Below are positions 8,805-17,429 of a stretch of DNA of 64,000 nt, in pieces (within the stretch, counting starts at the first letter, position 1; every line of letters starts with the position of its first letter). The notes under the pieces are model-generated. The model searched no databases, had not been told where the DNA came from, and worked only from the letters and a program-made list of their open reading frames with translations. The position numbers and the translations under genes are program-made. This DNA comes from Nocardioides sp. JS614 (GTDB lineage: Bacteria; Actinomycetota; Actinomycetes; Propionibacteriales; Nocardioidaceae), in NCBI RefSeq assembly GCF_000015265.1, contig NC_008699.1:4154001-4218000 (forward strand). Reading direction: 5' to 3'.

Positions 8805-11537
8805 TCAGGCCGAGGGCTTGACGTACACCGTCCGGGTGAACCGCTCCTTGCCGACGCGGAGCTGGAGGGTCAGCGACTCGCGGCCCTCGGCCACGCCGTC
8901 GCGACGCACCGGGATCGCGATCTCGAGGACGCGGACGCCGGCGCGCAGCCGCGCGAACACTATCGGCCGGAAGGTCCACAGCGGCTGGTCGAGGTCGGCG
9001 TCGGGGCCGAGGTGCTGGGCGATCCAGCGGGTGTCGACGTCGCCGGCGCTGACCGGGTGCCGCGGCCCGCGCACGACCCGGCCGCTGACGAACTGCTCGT
9101 AGTCGACGCCCTTGGCCATCGAGATCCGCCAGCGCGCGGACTCGCCCTCGCTGATGCCGCGCGCGACCGGGCGCACGGTGGTCCGCGGCGTCGGGTCGTC
9201 GTCGAGGACGGTCAGCCGGCCGACGTACGCATCGGTCATCACGTTGCGGGTGGCCCACACGGTGGCCGTGGTGATCGCGGCGCGGTAGTCGTCGGCGCGG
9301 TCCGGCTGGTAGGTGACGGGGATCTGCGCCGACGTCTGGCCCGGCGCCAGGTCGAGCGTGAAGCGTTGGGCCGACCCGCGGGCCTGTCCGGCCGTCATGA
9401 CCACGAGCCGCGCCGGCCGGGTGATCTCGCCGACCACGTCGACCGGGAGGTACGCCGTCACCGGCGACCGGCCGTCGCCCTCGGGGATCCGCACGCTGCC
9501 GACGTCGACGGTCGGCAGCCGCAGGTCCGGCACCGACGCGAGCGCAGCCGGGGCGGCCGCCAGGTCGGCGACCCAGACCCGGCCCCGGTCGCTGGCGCTG
9601 ACGAGGTCGACCCGGACGACCCGGGCCAGGTCCACGCCGGTGGCCCCGGCGGGGTCGACCACGAGGGTCTGCGCCCAGTACTTCTCGACGTCGGTGCCGC
9701 GGTCGATCGCCGGCAGGGCGCCATCCGCCGGGGCGAGCAGCGCGCTGGCGCCCTCGGCGTCGGTGATCCGGACCTGGAGGTCGGCCGGGCCGACCTCGGG
9801 GTCGACGATGGTGCGCAGCTCCAGGCGACCCGTGCTGAGGTCGAGCGGCTGCTCGAGGAGCAGCCCGCCGGCCTGGCCGGGCGCGGTCCACGACATCTCG
9901 AAGAACGTACGGGTGGGAACCCGCTCGTAGGCCTCGGGCCAGTGCGGCCGGATGCCGGCGTACCCGACGCCGCTGATGCACGCCGAGACCCGGTCGAAGG
10001 AGCTCATGCCCTGGCACAGCCGCGTGGTCGCGCCCTCGGGCAGCGCCCGGTCGACGCCGACGCCGGGGGCGCGCTCGTCCCGGCCGCCGCCGATGGCGTG
10101 GCTGAGCACCTGCGCGGCACCGGTCGAGGCCACCCGCGCCCGCGACCCGTCGAAGAGCGGCAGCAGGTCCTGCTCGTCGTCGGCGAACAGGTGCACCGCG
10201 CCGGCGACGTACGCCGTGCCGACCGCCTGCTGCTCCTCGGGGGAGAGCCGGTCCGGGTTGCGCTTGCCGCAGGTCGCCTTCGGCGCGCCACCCCAGTCGT
10301 CCCACGCAGGCGCCTGCGCGAGGCCGGGGGTCCACTCGGTGTTGAAGAAGTTGTGGTTGGCACCCATCACGAGCACCGAGCTCTTCAGCGAGGTGTCCCC
10401 CGCGACCAGGTCGCGGGCGCCGTCGGTGAACTTCTGGCCCTGGAGGTCGCTGACGTCGCCGTCGCAGGAGGGCAGCAGGGTGACGGTCGGGACGTACGCC
10501 GCGGTCTGCGCTCCGAAGTCCGTCGGTGCGATGAGGACCTGGCCGACGATCCGGTAGGGCGCGGTCAGCGGGATCTGGATGGCGGCGCGGTCGACCCCTT
10601 CGCCGCCACGGCTGTGCCCGACGAGCACGACCCGGCTCAGGTCGACCTGGTGGTCGGCCGCCAGGGTGACCCAGTGGTCGAGGTGCTGCTCGACGATCTC
10701 GGCGCGGGCGTCGGCGCCGCCGTCGGCGAGCCGCCAGTCCTGGCCGTTGATCCCGTTGACCCGCACGGACACGGTCGCGTAGCCCTGGGAGGCGAGCACC
10801 TGCTGGATGTAGTCGTAGCCGAGCTGGCTCGGGATCTCCTGCATCGGCGGCTGGCAGGGCCAGTCGCCGAACGCGTTCGCGTCCTGCGGGTCGTAGCAGA
10901 CGCTGTGCCGGCCGTGCAGGAACAGCACCAGCGGACGCGGCCCGGTGGCGGCGTCGGCCGCGGGCTCCACCACGTGGCCGACCATCTCGACCGGCACCGG
11001 CATCCCGGCCAGCTTCACGGGGTCGAGCTCGTAGTCGCTGGAGGCCACGGCGTACGGCCCCGGCGTCGCCGGGTCGACCGGCAGGGTCTCGGTGCCGGGC
11101 AGGTCCAGGCCCCGGGCCGGGGTGGCCGCGGTGCGGTAGCGGTCGTCGCCGCGGGCGTCGAGCCGGTCCCCGGAGAGCAGCACGTCGAAGTCGGCCGGGT
11201 CGGGCCGGGTCGCGGCCGTGACCACCGCCCGTACGGTGCGCCCGTCGGCGGCGAGCTCCGGGGTGCCGACGAGCACGTCGGCCGGGCCCGCGATGGTCGG
11301 CCGGTCCGCGCCCAGGGGGAACGCGACGGGCGAGCGCCAGGAGACGACGTACCGGCCGGCCCCGAGGTCGAGGACGTGCCAGCTGCCGACGGTCGAGTCA
11401 TCGAGACCGGTGCTCCCGGTGGCTGTCGCCGACCCGCCTCCTGGTGCGACGGCGAAGCTCGGCGTCGCGAGGCTGGCGGCGGCGAGTACCGCGAGTGCTG
11501 CAGCGGCGATCCGCCGGCGTGGTCCCATGCCGAGCAA
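8805..11537 (-). CDS. Large secreted alpha/beta hydrolase
   Basis: Exported protein (910 aa) with a signal peptide at residues 1-30 (RRRIAAAALAVLAAASLATPSFA). An alpha/beta-hydrolase domain spans about 180-470. The nucleophile elbow is GHSRGG (about 307-312), and GANHNFFN (about 390) is the likely histidine region. HGRHSVCYD looks like an oxyanion-hole HG motif followed by a cysteine-containing loop. The C-terminal 400 residues look like beta-rich, Calx-beta-like repeats (DVVGEITRPARLVVMTAG). Substrate unknown; an extracellular lipase or esterase is possible. The gene lies alone between convergent and divergent neighbours. Confidence 0.75.
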   Translation of the reverse strand: MLGMGPRRRIAAAALAVLAAASLATPSFAVAPGGGSATATGSTGLDDSTVGSWHVLDLGAGRYVVSWRSPVAFPLGADRPTIAGPADVLVGTPELAADGRTVRAVVTAATRPDPADFDVLLSGDRLDARGDDRYRTAATPARGLDLPGTETLPVDPATPGPYAVASSDYELDPVKLAGMPVPVEMVGHVVEPAADAATGPRPLVLFLHGRHSVCYDPQDANAFGDWPCQPPMQEIPSQLGYDYIQQVLASQGYATVSVRVNGINGQDWRLADGGADARAEIVEQHLDHWVTLAADHQVDLSRVVLVGHSRGGEGVDRAAIQIPLTAPYRIVGQVLIAPTDFGAQTAAYVPTVTLLPSCDGDVSDLQGQKFTDGARDLVAGDTSLKSSVLVMGANHNFFNTEWTPGLAQAPAWDDWGGAPKATCGKRNPDRLSPEEQQAVGTAYVAGAVHLFADDEQDLLPLFDGSRARVASTGAAQVLSHAIGGGRDERAPGVGVDRALPEGATTRLCQGMSSFDRVSACISGVGYAGIRPHWPEAYERVPTRTFFEMSWTAPGQAGGLLLEQPLDLSTGRLELRTIVDPEVGPADLQVRITDAEGASALLAPADGALPAIDRGTDVEKYWAQTLVVDPAGATGVDLARVVRVDLVSASDRGRVWVADLAAAPAALASVPDLRLPTVDVGSVRIPEGDGRSPVTAYLPVDVVGEITRPARLVVMTAGQARGSAQRFTLDLAPGQTSAQIPVTYQPDRADDYRAAITTATVWATRNVMTDAYVGRLTVLDDDPTPRTTVRPVARGISEGESARWRISMAKGVDYEQFVSGRVVRGPRHPVSAGDVDTRWIAQHLGPDADLDQPLWTFRPIVFARLRAGVRVLEIAIPVRRDGVAEGRESLTLQLRVGKERFTRTVYVKPSA

Positions 11538-11678
11538 CTATGCCGGTGCCAGACGGCGCCCGTGGCGAAACCGGCGGGCTCGGCGGCGGTGTGATCCCTA
11601 CGTCACCCCCACGCTCGTGGGCGAGGTCGCAGCGTCCCACCCTGCGGCGCCGGTTCGGTGCGGCCGTTGCCGCCGACC

Positions 11679-11684
11679 TAGGCT
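11679..11684 (+). promoter_or_regulatory. -10 hexamer upstream of serA
   Basis: TAGGCT ends 8 nt before the GTG at 11693, consistent with a leaderless or nearly leaderless mRNA. Confidence 0.45.
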
Positions 11685-11692
11685 GGTGAGTC

Positions 11693-12886
11693 GTGAAGGT
11701 ACTGCTGCTCGAGAACATCCACCCGGCCGCCGTCGAGATCCTCGAGGGCCATGGCTTCGAGGTCGAGCTGCGGTCCCGATCCCTCTCCGAGGCCGAGCTC
11801 ATCGAAGAGCTGCCCGGGGTGTCGGTGCTGGGCATCCGGTCGAACACCCACCTCACCGCGCCCGTGCTGGAGGCGGCGACCGACCTGATGGCGGTCGGCT
11901 GCTTCTGCATCGGCACCAACCAGGTCGACCTGTCCGCGGCCAGCCGCCGCGGCGTGGCCGTGTTCAACGCGCCGTACTCCAACACCCGCAGCGTCGTGGA
12001 GCTGGTGATCGGCGAGATCATCGCGCTCGGGCGCCGGCTCACCGAGAAGACCCAGCGCATGCACGAGGGCGTGTGGGACAAGTCCGCCAAGGGCAGCCAC
12101 GAGGTGCGCGGCCGGACCCTGGGCATCGTCGGGTACGGGAACATCGGCACCCAGCTCTCGAACGTCGCCGAGGCGCTGGGCCTGCGGGTGATCTTCTTCG
12201 ACACCGCCGACCGGCTCGCCCACGGGAACGCGCAGCGGATGCGCAGCCTCGACGAGCTGCTCGCCGAGGCGGACGTCGTCAGCATCCACGTCGACGGGCG
12301 CCCCGGGAACGCCGGGCTGTTCGGCGCCGAGGAGTTCGCGAAGATGAAGCCGCGCAGCCTGTTCATCAACGCCTCGCGCGGGATGGTCGTCGACGACGTC
12401 GCGCTGCGCGAGCACGTCCTGTCGGGGCACATCGCCGGCGCGGCCATCGACGTCTTCCCGATCGAGCCGAAGGCCCAGGGCGACCCGTTCGAGTCGGTGC
12501 TGCGCGGCCTCGACAACGTGATCCTCACCCCGCACGTCGGCGGCTCCACCCAGGAGGCGCAGGAGGAGATCGGCCACTTCGTCTCCGGCAAGCTGGCCGC
12601 GTTCACCCGGCAGGGCCGCACCGAGCTGTCGGTGAACCTGCCGACGGTCCAGGCCCCCGAGCTCGAGGTCGGCCACCGGATCGGCTTCCTCCACGACAAC
12701 GTCCCCGGCGTGCTCGCGAGCGTCAACGACCTGCTGGCCGACGCCAACGCGAACGTCACCGGGCAGTACCTCTCGACCCGGGGCCAGCAGGGGTACGTCG
12801 TCACCGACACCCTCGACCCGCTGCCCCAGGACGCCCTGGCCAAGCTCGCCGAGGCCGACCACACCATCTGGCTGCGCACCTGGTGA
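11693..12886 (+). CDS. serA: D-3-phosphoglycerate dehydrogenase
   Basis: First enzyme of serine synthesis, oxidising 3-phosphoglycerate to 3-phosphohydroxypyruvate with NAD. The 397-aa length and the signature GCFCIGTNQVDL match the E. coli-type SerA rather than the longer mycobacterial type. The Rossmann motif LGIVGYGNIGTQ lies near 143-154, the catalytic Arg in INASRGMVV, and the catalytic His in PHVGGSTQEAQ. A C-terminal ACT domain from about 325 (DNVPGVLASVNDLLAD) would bind serine for feedback inhibition. Transcribed alone, with repeat B3 behind it. Confidence 0.93.
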   Translation: MKVLLLENIHPAAVEILEGHGFEVELRSRSLSEAELIEELPGVSVLGIRSNTHLTAPVLEAATDLMAVGCFCIGTNQVDLSAASRRGVAVFNAPYSNTRSVVELVIGEIIALGRRLTEKTQRMHEGVWDKSAKGSHEVRGRTLGIVGYGNIGTQLSNVAEALGLRVIFFDTADRLAHGNAQRMRSLDELLAEADVVSIHVDGRPGNAGLFGAEEFAKMKPRSLFINASRGMVVDDVALREHVLSGHIAGAAIDVFPIEPKAQGDPFESVLRGLDNVILTPHVGGSTQEAQEEIGHFVSGKLAAFTRQGRTELSVNLPTVQAPELEVGHRIGFLHDNVPGVLASVNDLLADANANVTGQYLSTRGQQGYVVTDTLDPLPQDALAKLAEADHTIWLRTW

Positions 12887-12910
12887 GCTGCCCGAGCCCG
12901 AGGCCCCCGG

Positions 12911-13000
12911 CGGTTTCCCCGGTGAACCGGGGAAACCGGAACTTCTGGCCCGAAACTTCGGGTCAACAGTTCCAACATCCCCGGTGAACCGGGGAAACCG
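12911..13000. repeat. Family B composite hairpin repeat, copy 3
   Basis: Three-part form almost identical to copy 1: hairpin, middle GGAACTTCTGG/CAACAGTTCC hairpin, hairpin. It starts 24 bp after the serA stop. Confidence 0.85.
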
Positions 13001-13057
13001 CCCCCGCGCGATGCCGCACCCGGATCGCCGATCAAGGGTGTGCGCGGGATCGGAACG

Positions 13058-13063
13058 TACGCT
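13058..13063 (+). promoter_or_regulatory. -10 hexamer, leaderless start
   Basis: TACGCT ends 6 nt before the ATG at 13070; it sets the start of the MpaB-like gene. Confidence 0.5.
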
Positions 13064-13069
13064 CGAGGC

Positions 13070-13939
13070 ATGCCGGGAGTGCGCGAGCGGTTGGGCAGGG
13101 AGCTGTTCCGACGGGTGGCGGGACCGGACGGCGCCAAGCACGCCGCGCGCATCCACGGGCGGCCCGGGCCGCGGTGGTTCGAGCCGGACAGCCCGATCGC
13201 CCGGGTCCACGGCGACGCCTCGATGTTCGTCGGCGGCATCCGCGCCCTGCTGCTCCAGACCCTGCACCCGGCGGCGATGCGCGGGGTCGCGGAGCACTCC
13301 GGCTACCGCGGCGACATGTGGGGCCGGCTCGCCCGCACCAGCCGGTTCCTGGCGGTGACCACCTTCGGTCACGCCGAGGACGCGCAGCGGGCGGTCGACG
13401 TGGTCCGAGCGATCCACGAGCGCGTGGTCGGCACGATGCCGGACGGGACGCCGTACGCCGCCTCCGACCCGCACCTGCTCGGCTGGGTCCACGTGGCCGA
13501 GGTCGACAGCTTCCTGCGGGCGCACACCGTCTACGGCAAGGAGCCGCTCGCCGGCGCCGACCGGGACCGGTACGTCGCGCAGACCGCCGAGGTCGCCCGG
13601 CGGCTCGGCGTGGTCGACCCACCCACCACGGAGGCCGGGCTGGCGGCGGCGCTGGCGGCGTACCGCCCGGAGCTGCGCGCGACGCCCGAGGCCCGCGAGG
13701 CCGTGTCCTACCTGCTGCTGCGCCCCCCGCTGCCGGTGGCCGCGCGGGCGCCGTACGGCGTGCTGGTGGCGGCTGCCGTCGCGCTGATGCCGCGCTGGAC
13801 CCGGCGGCCGCTCCGGCTGCCGTGGCTGCCGGTCTCGGAGCGGACCGTGGTGCGGGCGCTCGGCACGATCGCGACCGGCACCATCCGGTGGGCGATGGCC
13901 CCCGGGCGGGAGCAGCGGACCGGCCGCCGGGCTTCTTGA
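13070..13939 (+). CDS. MpaB family oxygenase (DUF2236)
   Basis: Member of the MpaB/latex-clearing-protein-like family (DUF2236), 289 aa, predicted b-type heme oxygenases or peroxygenases. Characteristic stretches are ARVHGDASMFVGG, LLQTLHPAAMRGVAEHSGY and WVHVAEVDSFLRAHTVYG, whose His and Asp residues are the usual conserved positions. The substrate is unknown. The start is set by the -10 element; an upstream in-frame ATG at 13040 would overlap the promoter. A possible short hydrophobic helix lies near the C-terminus (YGVLVAAAVALMP). Confidence 0.8.
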   Translation: MPGVRERLGRELFRRVAGPDGAKHAARIHGRPGPRWFEPDSPIARVHGDASMFVGGIRALLLQTLHPAAMRGVAEHSGYRGDMWGRLARTSRFLAVTTFGHAEDAQRAVDVVRAIHERVVGTMPDGTPYAASDPHLLGWVHVAEVDSFLRAHTVYGKEPLAGADRDRYVAQTAEVARRLGVVDPPTTEAGLAAALAAYRPELRATPEAREAVSYLLLRPPLPVAARAPYGVLVAAAVALMPRWTRRPLRLPWLPVSERTVVRALGTIATGTIRWAMAPGREQRTGRRAS

Positions 13940-13983
13940 GCAAACGCTGATCTGTGCTTGAGCGCGACTGAAGGGGCCGCTCC

Positions 13984-13989
13984 TACGAT
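13984..13989 (+). promoter_or_regulatory. -10 hexamer, leaderless start
   Basis: TACGAT ends 6 nt before the ATG at 13996. Confidence 0.5.
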
Positions 13990-13995
13990 GAGCAC

Positions 13996-15258
13996 ATGCT
14001 CCCGCCCATCCGTCCGTCGCGCGCCGCGGTGCTGTCGCTCGTCGTGGGGCTGCTCGCCGCGGTGCTGGCCGTCGGCGCCGCTCCGGGGGCGCAGGCACGG
14101 GCGGACAAGGGCCTGGCGAACGGGGGGATCACCTGTCCGAGGCTGGCGAAGTGCCCGAGCCTCAAGCTGCTGTGGTTCGACCAGGACTGGAACTACGTCG
14201 GCCAGCGAAAGTTGGGCAGCACGCGCAGTTACTCGCTCACCCTGGGCCCCGGGACCTACTACCTCCAGTTCGTCGACCAGCGGCCGGCGTACGACGTGTC
14301 CAAGTTCGCCCCCACCGACGTGATGGTGACCGTCCGCGCGAACGACCTCACCACCCGCAACGTCACGATGCAGGCCGGCGCGGCCATCACCGGCAGGGCC
14401 GTCAACCGCCAGGGCCGGCCGCTGAACGGCGCCACCGTCGTGGCCGCCAATCGCGGTCGCCAGTCCTTCTCGACCGTCGCGGACAAGCGCGGCCGGTTCG
14501 CGGTCGGCGGGCTGCCCCAGAGCCAGTACTCGGTGTTCACCTTCGACAAGGCGCGGACCTGGGTCGGCAAGAGCACCTGGGCCGGTGCGGTGAAGCCCGG
14601 CCAGATCAAGGACATCCGGATCGAGCTCCCGACCCGGGCCGGGGAGCTGACCGTCTACGTCTTCACGCCGAACGGGCTGCTGGGCCGCAAGGCGACACTG
14701 ACCGTGATGAGCAAGCAGACCGGCCAGTGGTGGACCGACACGTCGAGCAACGGCACCTTCGTCTTCAAGGGCGCCTATCCCGGCGGCTACACCGCGAAGT
14801 TCGACGGGGCCGGGGTGTGGTTCGCCGCGGAGGGCGCGGTCAAGAACGCCACGGTGCGCTCCGGCCGGCCGGCCTTCGGCAAGTTCCGGCTCACCAAGCG
14901 CGGCGGGTGGGTCACGGGCACGCTGGTCGACGGCGGCGATCCGACCTTCGCGCTGGCGCCGCCCTTCGAGGGCGCCAAGGGCGCCACCGTGACCCTCTAC
15001 AACGCGGACGGCGACCCGATCGCAACGGGGTTCAGCGACGCCGAAGGCAACTTCAAGGTCGAAGGCCAGATCGCGACCCAGTCGGGCCTGGTGATCGACG
15101 TGCAGCCCACCGAGCAGAGTGGTGGATTCATGATTGGCGAGCGGTGGTGCCACTTCGAGCAGGCGTCGTTCCCGGCCGAGGGCTCCTACGGCGTCACCTC
15201 GGGCCAGGAGACCTTCGTCGGTGACCTCGCGGTCCCCCGCACCAGCGAGAACTGCTAA
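13996..15258 (+). CDS. Secreted carboxypeptidase-regulatory-like protein
   Basis: Exported 420-aa protein with a clear signal peptide (VLSLVVGLLAAVLAVGAAPGAQA, cleaved near residue 35). At least two CarboxypepD_reg/transthyretin-like beta-sandwich units are visible, the first around AITGRAVNRQGRPLNGATVV and the last around ATVTLYNADGDPIATGFSDA. No catalytic residues are evident, so a surface or extracellular binding role is likely. Cysteines are limited to CPRLAKCP near the N-terminus and two near the C-terminus, which could form disulfides. Its TAA stop overlaps the TAG stop of the convergent next gene by 2 nt. Confidence 0.75.
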   Translation: MLPPIRPSRAAVLSLVVGLLAAVLAVGAAPGAQARADKGLANGGITCPRLAKCPSLKLLWFDQDWNYVGQRKLGSTRSYSLTLGPGTYYLQFVDQRPAYDVSKFAPTDVMVTVRANDLTTRNVTMQAGAAITGRAVNRQGRPLNGATVVAANRGRQSFSTVADKRGRFAVGGLPQSQYSVFTFDKARTWVGKSTWAGAVKPGQIKDIRIELPTRAGELTVYVFTPNGLLGRKATLTVMSKQTGQWWTDTSSNGTFVFKGAYPGGYTAKFDGAGVWFAAEGAVKNATVRSGRPAFGKFRLTKRGGWVTGTLVDGGDPTFALAPPFEGAKGATVTLYNADGDPIATGFSDAEGNFKVEGQIATQSGLVIDVQPTEQSGGFMIGERWCHFEQASFPAEGSYGVTSGQETFVGDLAVPRTSENC

Positions 15259-15629
15259 CCGATCACCAGATCCTCGTCGCCCCAGTAGGCGCGCATGCTG
15301 GTGATCCGGCCGTCGTCGTCGAAGGCCATCACGTCGACCGGTGCGAGCGTGTAGGTGGCGCCGTCGGCGAGCGTCACGACCTCGAAGTGGAAGGCCGCCT
15401 CGCCGCCGGCGATCCGCACCGCCAGCAGCCGGGTCCGCTGGTCCAGGCCGTCCAGGGTCGAGTAGAGCTCGCGGATCGCCGCGTGTCCCACCCGGGGCTC
15501 CGATCCGACCGGGTCCTCGACGACCGCGTCCTCGGCGTACAGCGCGACGATGTCGTCCGCGGACCCTGAGGCGACCAGCTCGACGTAGCGCTCCACGACC
15601 TCGCGGACCCGCGCTCTGCTCGCGACCAT
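15255..15629 (-). CDS. Ketosteroid isomerase-like (SnoaL/NTF2 fold) protein
   Basis: Small NTF2-fold protein (124 aa) closely resembling bacterial steroid delta-5-isomerase. The classical residues are in place: a Tyr in VVERYVELV (Tyr16 region), the general-base Asp in VVEDPVGSEP (Asp40 region), and an Asp in APVDVMAFDD (Asp103 region), followed by the typical end RITSMRAYWGDEDL. The family moves the 5,6 double bond of 3-ketosteroids. A strong ribosome-binding site (AGGGAGGG) precedes the ATG at 15629, and a KstR-like operator sits 15 bp farther up. That supports a role in steroid breakdown, but no other steroid gene lies in this window. Confidence 0.75.
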   Translation of the reverse strand: MVASRARVREVVERYVELVASGSADDIVALYAEDAVVEDPVGSEPRVGHAAIRELYSTLDGLDQRTRLLAVRIAGGEAAFHFEVVTLADGATYTLAPVDVMAFDDDGRITSMRAYWGDEDLVIG

Positions 15630-15643
15630 CGACCCTCCCTTTC

Positions 15644-15657
15644 TAGAACACGTTCTC
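15644..15657. promoter_or_regulatory. KstR-like operator
   Basis: TAGAACACGTTCTC matches the KstR pattern TnnAACnnGTTnnA at all but the last fixed base. It lies between the divergent isomerase and HD-domain genes, just upstream of the isomerase ribosome-binding site, where a TetR-family repressor would block transcription. Confidence 0.5.
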
Positions 15658-15708
15658 GTTGAGGGACCACCGTAGCGGGCGCCCGCGCGCACGGTCTTCA
15701 ATGAGCCC

Positions 15709-16314
15709 GTGGACCTGCTGCTCGCCTGGCCGCTGGCCGGCGCCCGTGAGCTCGCCGCGCGGCTGGTGGCGGCCTACGCCCACCCCGAGCGGCACTACCA
15801 CGACACCCGGCACCTGGCCGAGGTTCTCGAGCGGGTCCACGAGCTGTCCGCGCGTGGCGAGGCCTTCGACCGGATGCCGGTGGTGCTCGCCGCCTGGTTC
15901 CACGACGGCGTGTACGACGGGCGCCCGCAGGCGGAGGCCCGCTCGGCAGCCTGGGCCGCCGAGGCGCTGCCGGCGCTGGTCGCGCCCGACATCGTCGACG
16001 AGGTGGTACGGCTGGTGCGGCTGACCGAGCGGCACCGCCCGGCCCGCGGCGACCGCAACGGCGCTGCGCTCTGCGACGCCGACCTCGCCATCCTCGCGGC
16101 GCCGGCCGAGCGCTACGCGGCGTACGTCGCGTCGGTCCGCCGGGAGTACGCCGAGGTCCCCGACGAGCAGTTCGCCCGGGGCCGCGCCGCCGTGCTCGGC
16201 GACCTGCTCGCCAAGCCGCACCTCTTCCACACCGCCCACGCCCGGGCCGCCTGGGAGGACGCCGCCCGCGTCAACGTGGAGCGCGAGCTCACCTCCCTGG
16301 CCGGTAGTCCCTGA
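15709..16314 (+). CDS. HD-domain metal-dependent phosphohydrolase (COG4339-like)
   Basis: Predicted metal-dependent phosphohydrolase of 201 aa. The HD-type ligands appear in HYHDTRHLAEVL (about 27-38), AWFHDGVYD (about 64-72) and LCDADLAIL (about 124-132), in the normal family spacing. Substrate unknown. The last residues and the TGA stop (GSP-stop) are encoded by palindrome C1. Divergent from the isomerase gene. GTG start at 15709; no other start gives the N-terminal helix. Confidence 0.78.
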   Translation: MDLLLAWPLAGARELAARLVAAYAHPERHYHDTRHLAEVLERVHELSARGEAFDRMPVVLAAWFHDGVYDGRPQAEARSAAWAAEALPALVAPDIVDEVVRLVRLTERHRPARGDRNGAALCDADLAILAAPAERYAAYVASVRREYAEVPDEQFARGRAAVLGDLLAKPHLFHTAHARAAWEDAARVNVERELTSLAGSP

Positions 16315-16366
16315 CGGTTGCGGGGTCGACCCGCCGGCACGGAGCCCGCAACCGTCAGGGACTACC
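16303..16366. repeat. Family C inverted repeat, copy 1
   Basis: Perfect 22-bp arms GGTAGTCCCTGACGGTTGCG(GG) and its complement around a 20-nt loop. Each arm carries CCCTGA, and in the reading frames used here that TGA is the stop codon of the HD gene on the plus strand and of the DUF4031 gene on the minus strand. Other copies: 29281, 39129, 56181. Confidence 0.9.
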
Positions 16367-16615
16367 CTTCCGGCGCCGCAGGCCGGCCGCGATCAGGCGG
16401 TGCACGAGCTCGCGGGAGGAGACCGGGGTCGCGCCGGCGGCGAGCAGGTCGTGGTAGCGCTCGGCCGGGACGTCGTAGTGGTCGCGGTCGAACCCGCGCG
16501 CGGGGATCCCGAGGGCGGCCGCGAAGGCGTGCAGCTCGTCGTAGGACACGTCGCTCGCCAGGTGCGACCAGAGCCGACCGTGCCCGGCTGCGTTGGGCGG
16601 GTCGATGAGGATCAT
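16355..16615 (-). CDS. DUF4031 domain protein
   Basis: Small 86-aa protein of the DUF4031 family, recognisable from MILIDPPNAAGHGRLWSHLASD and the following HAFAAALGIPARGFDRDHYDVP. Function unknown. Its ATG overlaps the TGA of the cutC gene as ATGA (16612-16615), so translation is coupled to cutC. The C-terminus GSP-stop is encoded by repeat C1, mirrored by the convergent HD gene. Confidence 0.8.
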   Translation of the reverse strand: MILIDPPNAAGHGRLWSHLASDVSYDELHAFAAALGIPARGFDRDHYDVPAERYHDLLAAGATPVSSRELVHRLIAAGLRRRKGSP

Positions 16616-17355
16616 CCGGCGGGGCGCGCCGCCCGCGCGTGCTCCCGGCGCGCAGCCTCGTCGACCACGTCGTCCAGCAGCAGCCGCCACGAGCGCACGT
16701 GGCCGGCGTCGACGAACGACTTGTACGACGCGCCCGGGCGCACCTGCGCCCCGAGGTGGAACTGGCGCACCCCGGCGCGCACCAGCCACGGGACGTGCTC
16801 GGCCAGCAGCCCGCCGCCCGGCATCAGCAGCCGGGCCACCGCAGGATCGCCGGACGCCAGCGCCAGGAGCTCGTCGTACCCGGCCTCCAGCCCGCGCGGC
16901 GAGCCCGCCGACCGGACGCCCACGAGGCCGGGGAGGTCGAGGAGGCGGCGCCAGGACCGGCGCAGGTCCAAGGTGTCGTCGATGGCCCGCCCGAACGTCC
17001 AGGGCACGTTCGGCAGCGCACCCGCGAGGTGGGCGCACACGTCCCGGTCGACCTCGAGGTCGGAGTCGAGGAAGCCGAACGCCACGCCGGTCGCGCCGCA
17101 GCCCAGGTAGTCCTCGGCGAGCCCGACCAGCCGGGTCAGCTCGCCGCCGGTCGTCGTCCAGGTCTGGTTGAGCCGTAGCAGGACGAAGACCGGCAGCTCG
17201 CTCTCGCGGCACACGCCGGAGACCAGCGCTGGCTCGGGCGAGGTGGCCGCCGGCGTACCGCGGGCGACCACGTGGAGGCGGTCCGCGCCACCCTCCGCGG
17301 CACCGGGGACGTCGCGCGGGTCGAGGACCGTCACCTCGAGGAGCGCCTGGCTCAT
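16612..17355 (-). CDS. cutC: CutC family protein
   Basis: Member of the CutC TIM-barrel family (247 aa, usual length), historically linked to copper homeostasis though the catalytic role is unsettled. Family features are the N-terminal strand and GGADRLHVV, the FGFLDSDLEVD segment, TFGRAIDD and the glycine-rich MPGGGL region. The ATG at 17355 lies 75 bp from the divergent neighbour. It is translationally coupled to DUF4031 downstream. Confidence 0.8.
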   Translation of the reverse strand: MSQALLEVTVLDPRDVPGAAEGGADRLHVVARGTPAATSPEPALVSGVCRESELPVFVLLRLNQTWTTTGGELTRLVGLAEDYLGCGATGVAFGFLDSDLEVDRDVCAHLAGALPNVPWTFGRAIDDTLDLRRSWRRLLDLPGLVGVRSAGSPRGLEAGYDELLALASGDPAVARLLMPGGGLLAEHVPWLVRAGVRQFHLGAQVRPGASYKSFVDAGHVRSWRLLLDDVVDEAARREHARAARPAG

Positions 17356-17429
17356 GGGAAAATGGTAGGCCCCGGGGGCGCCCGGATCGAGACGCCGCGC
17401 GCTACCGGCCGCGGGGCATGATGGGGGCC

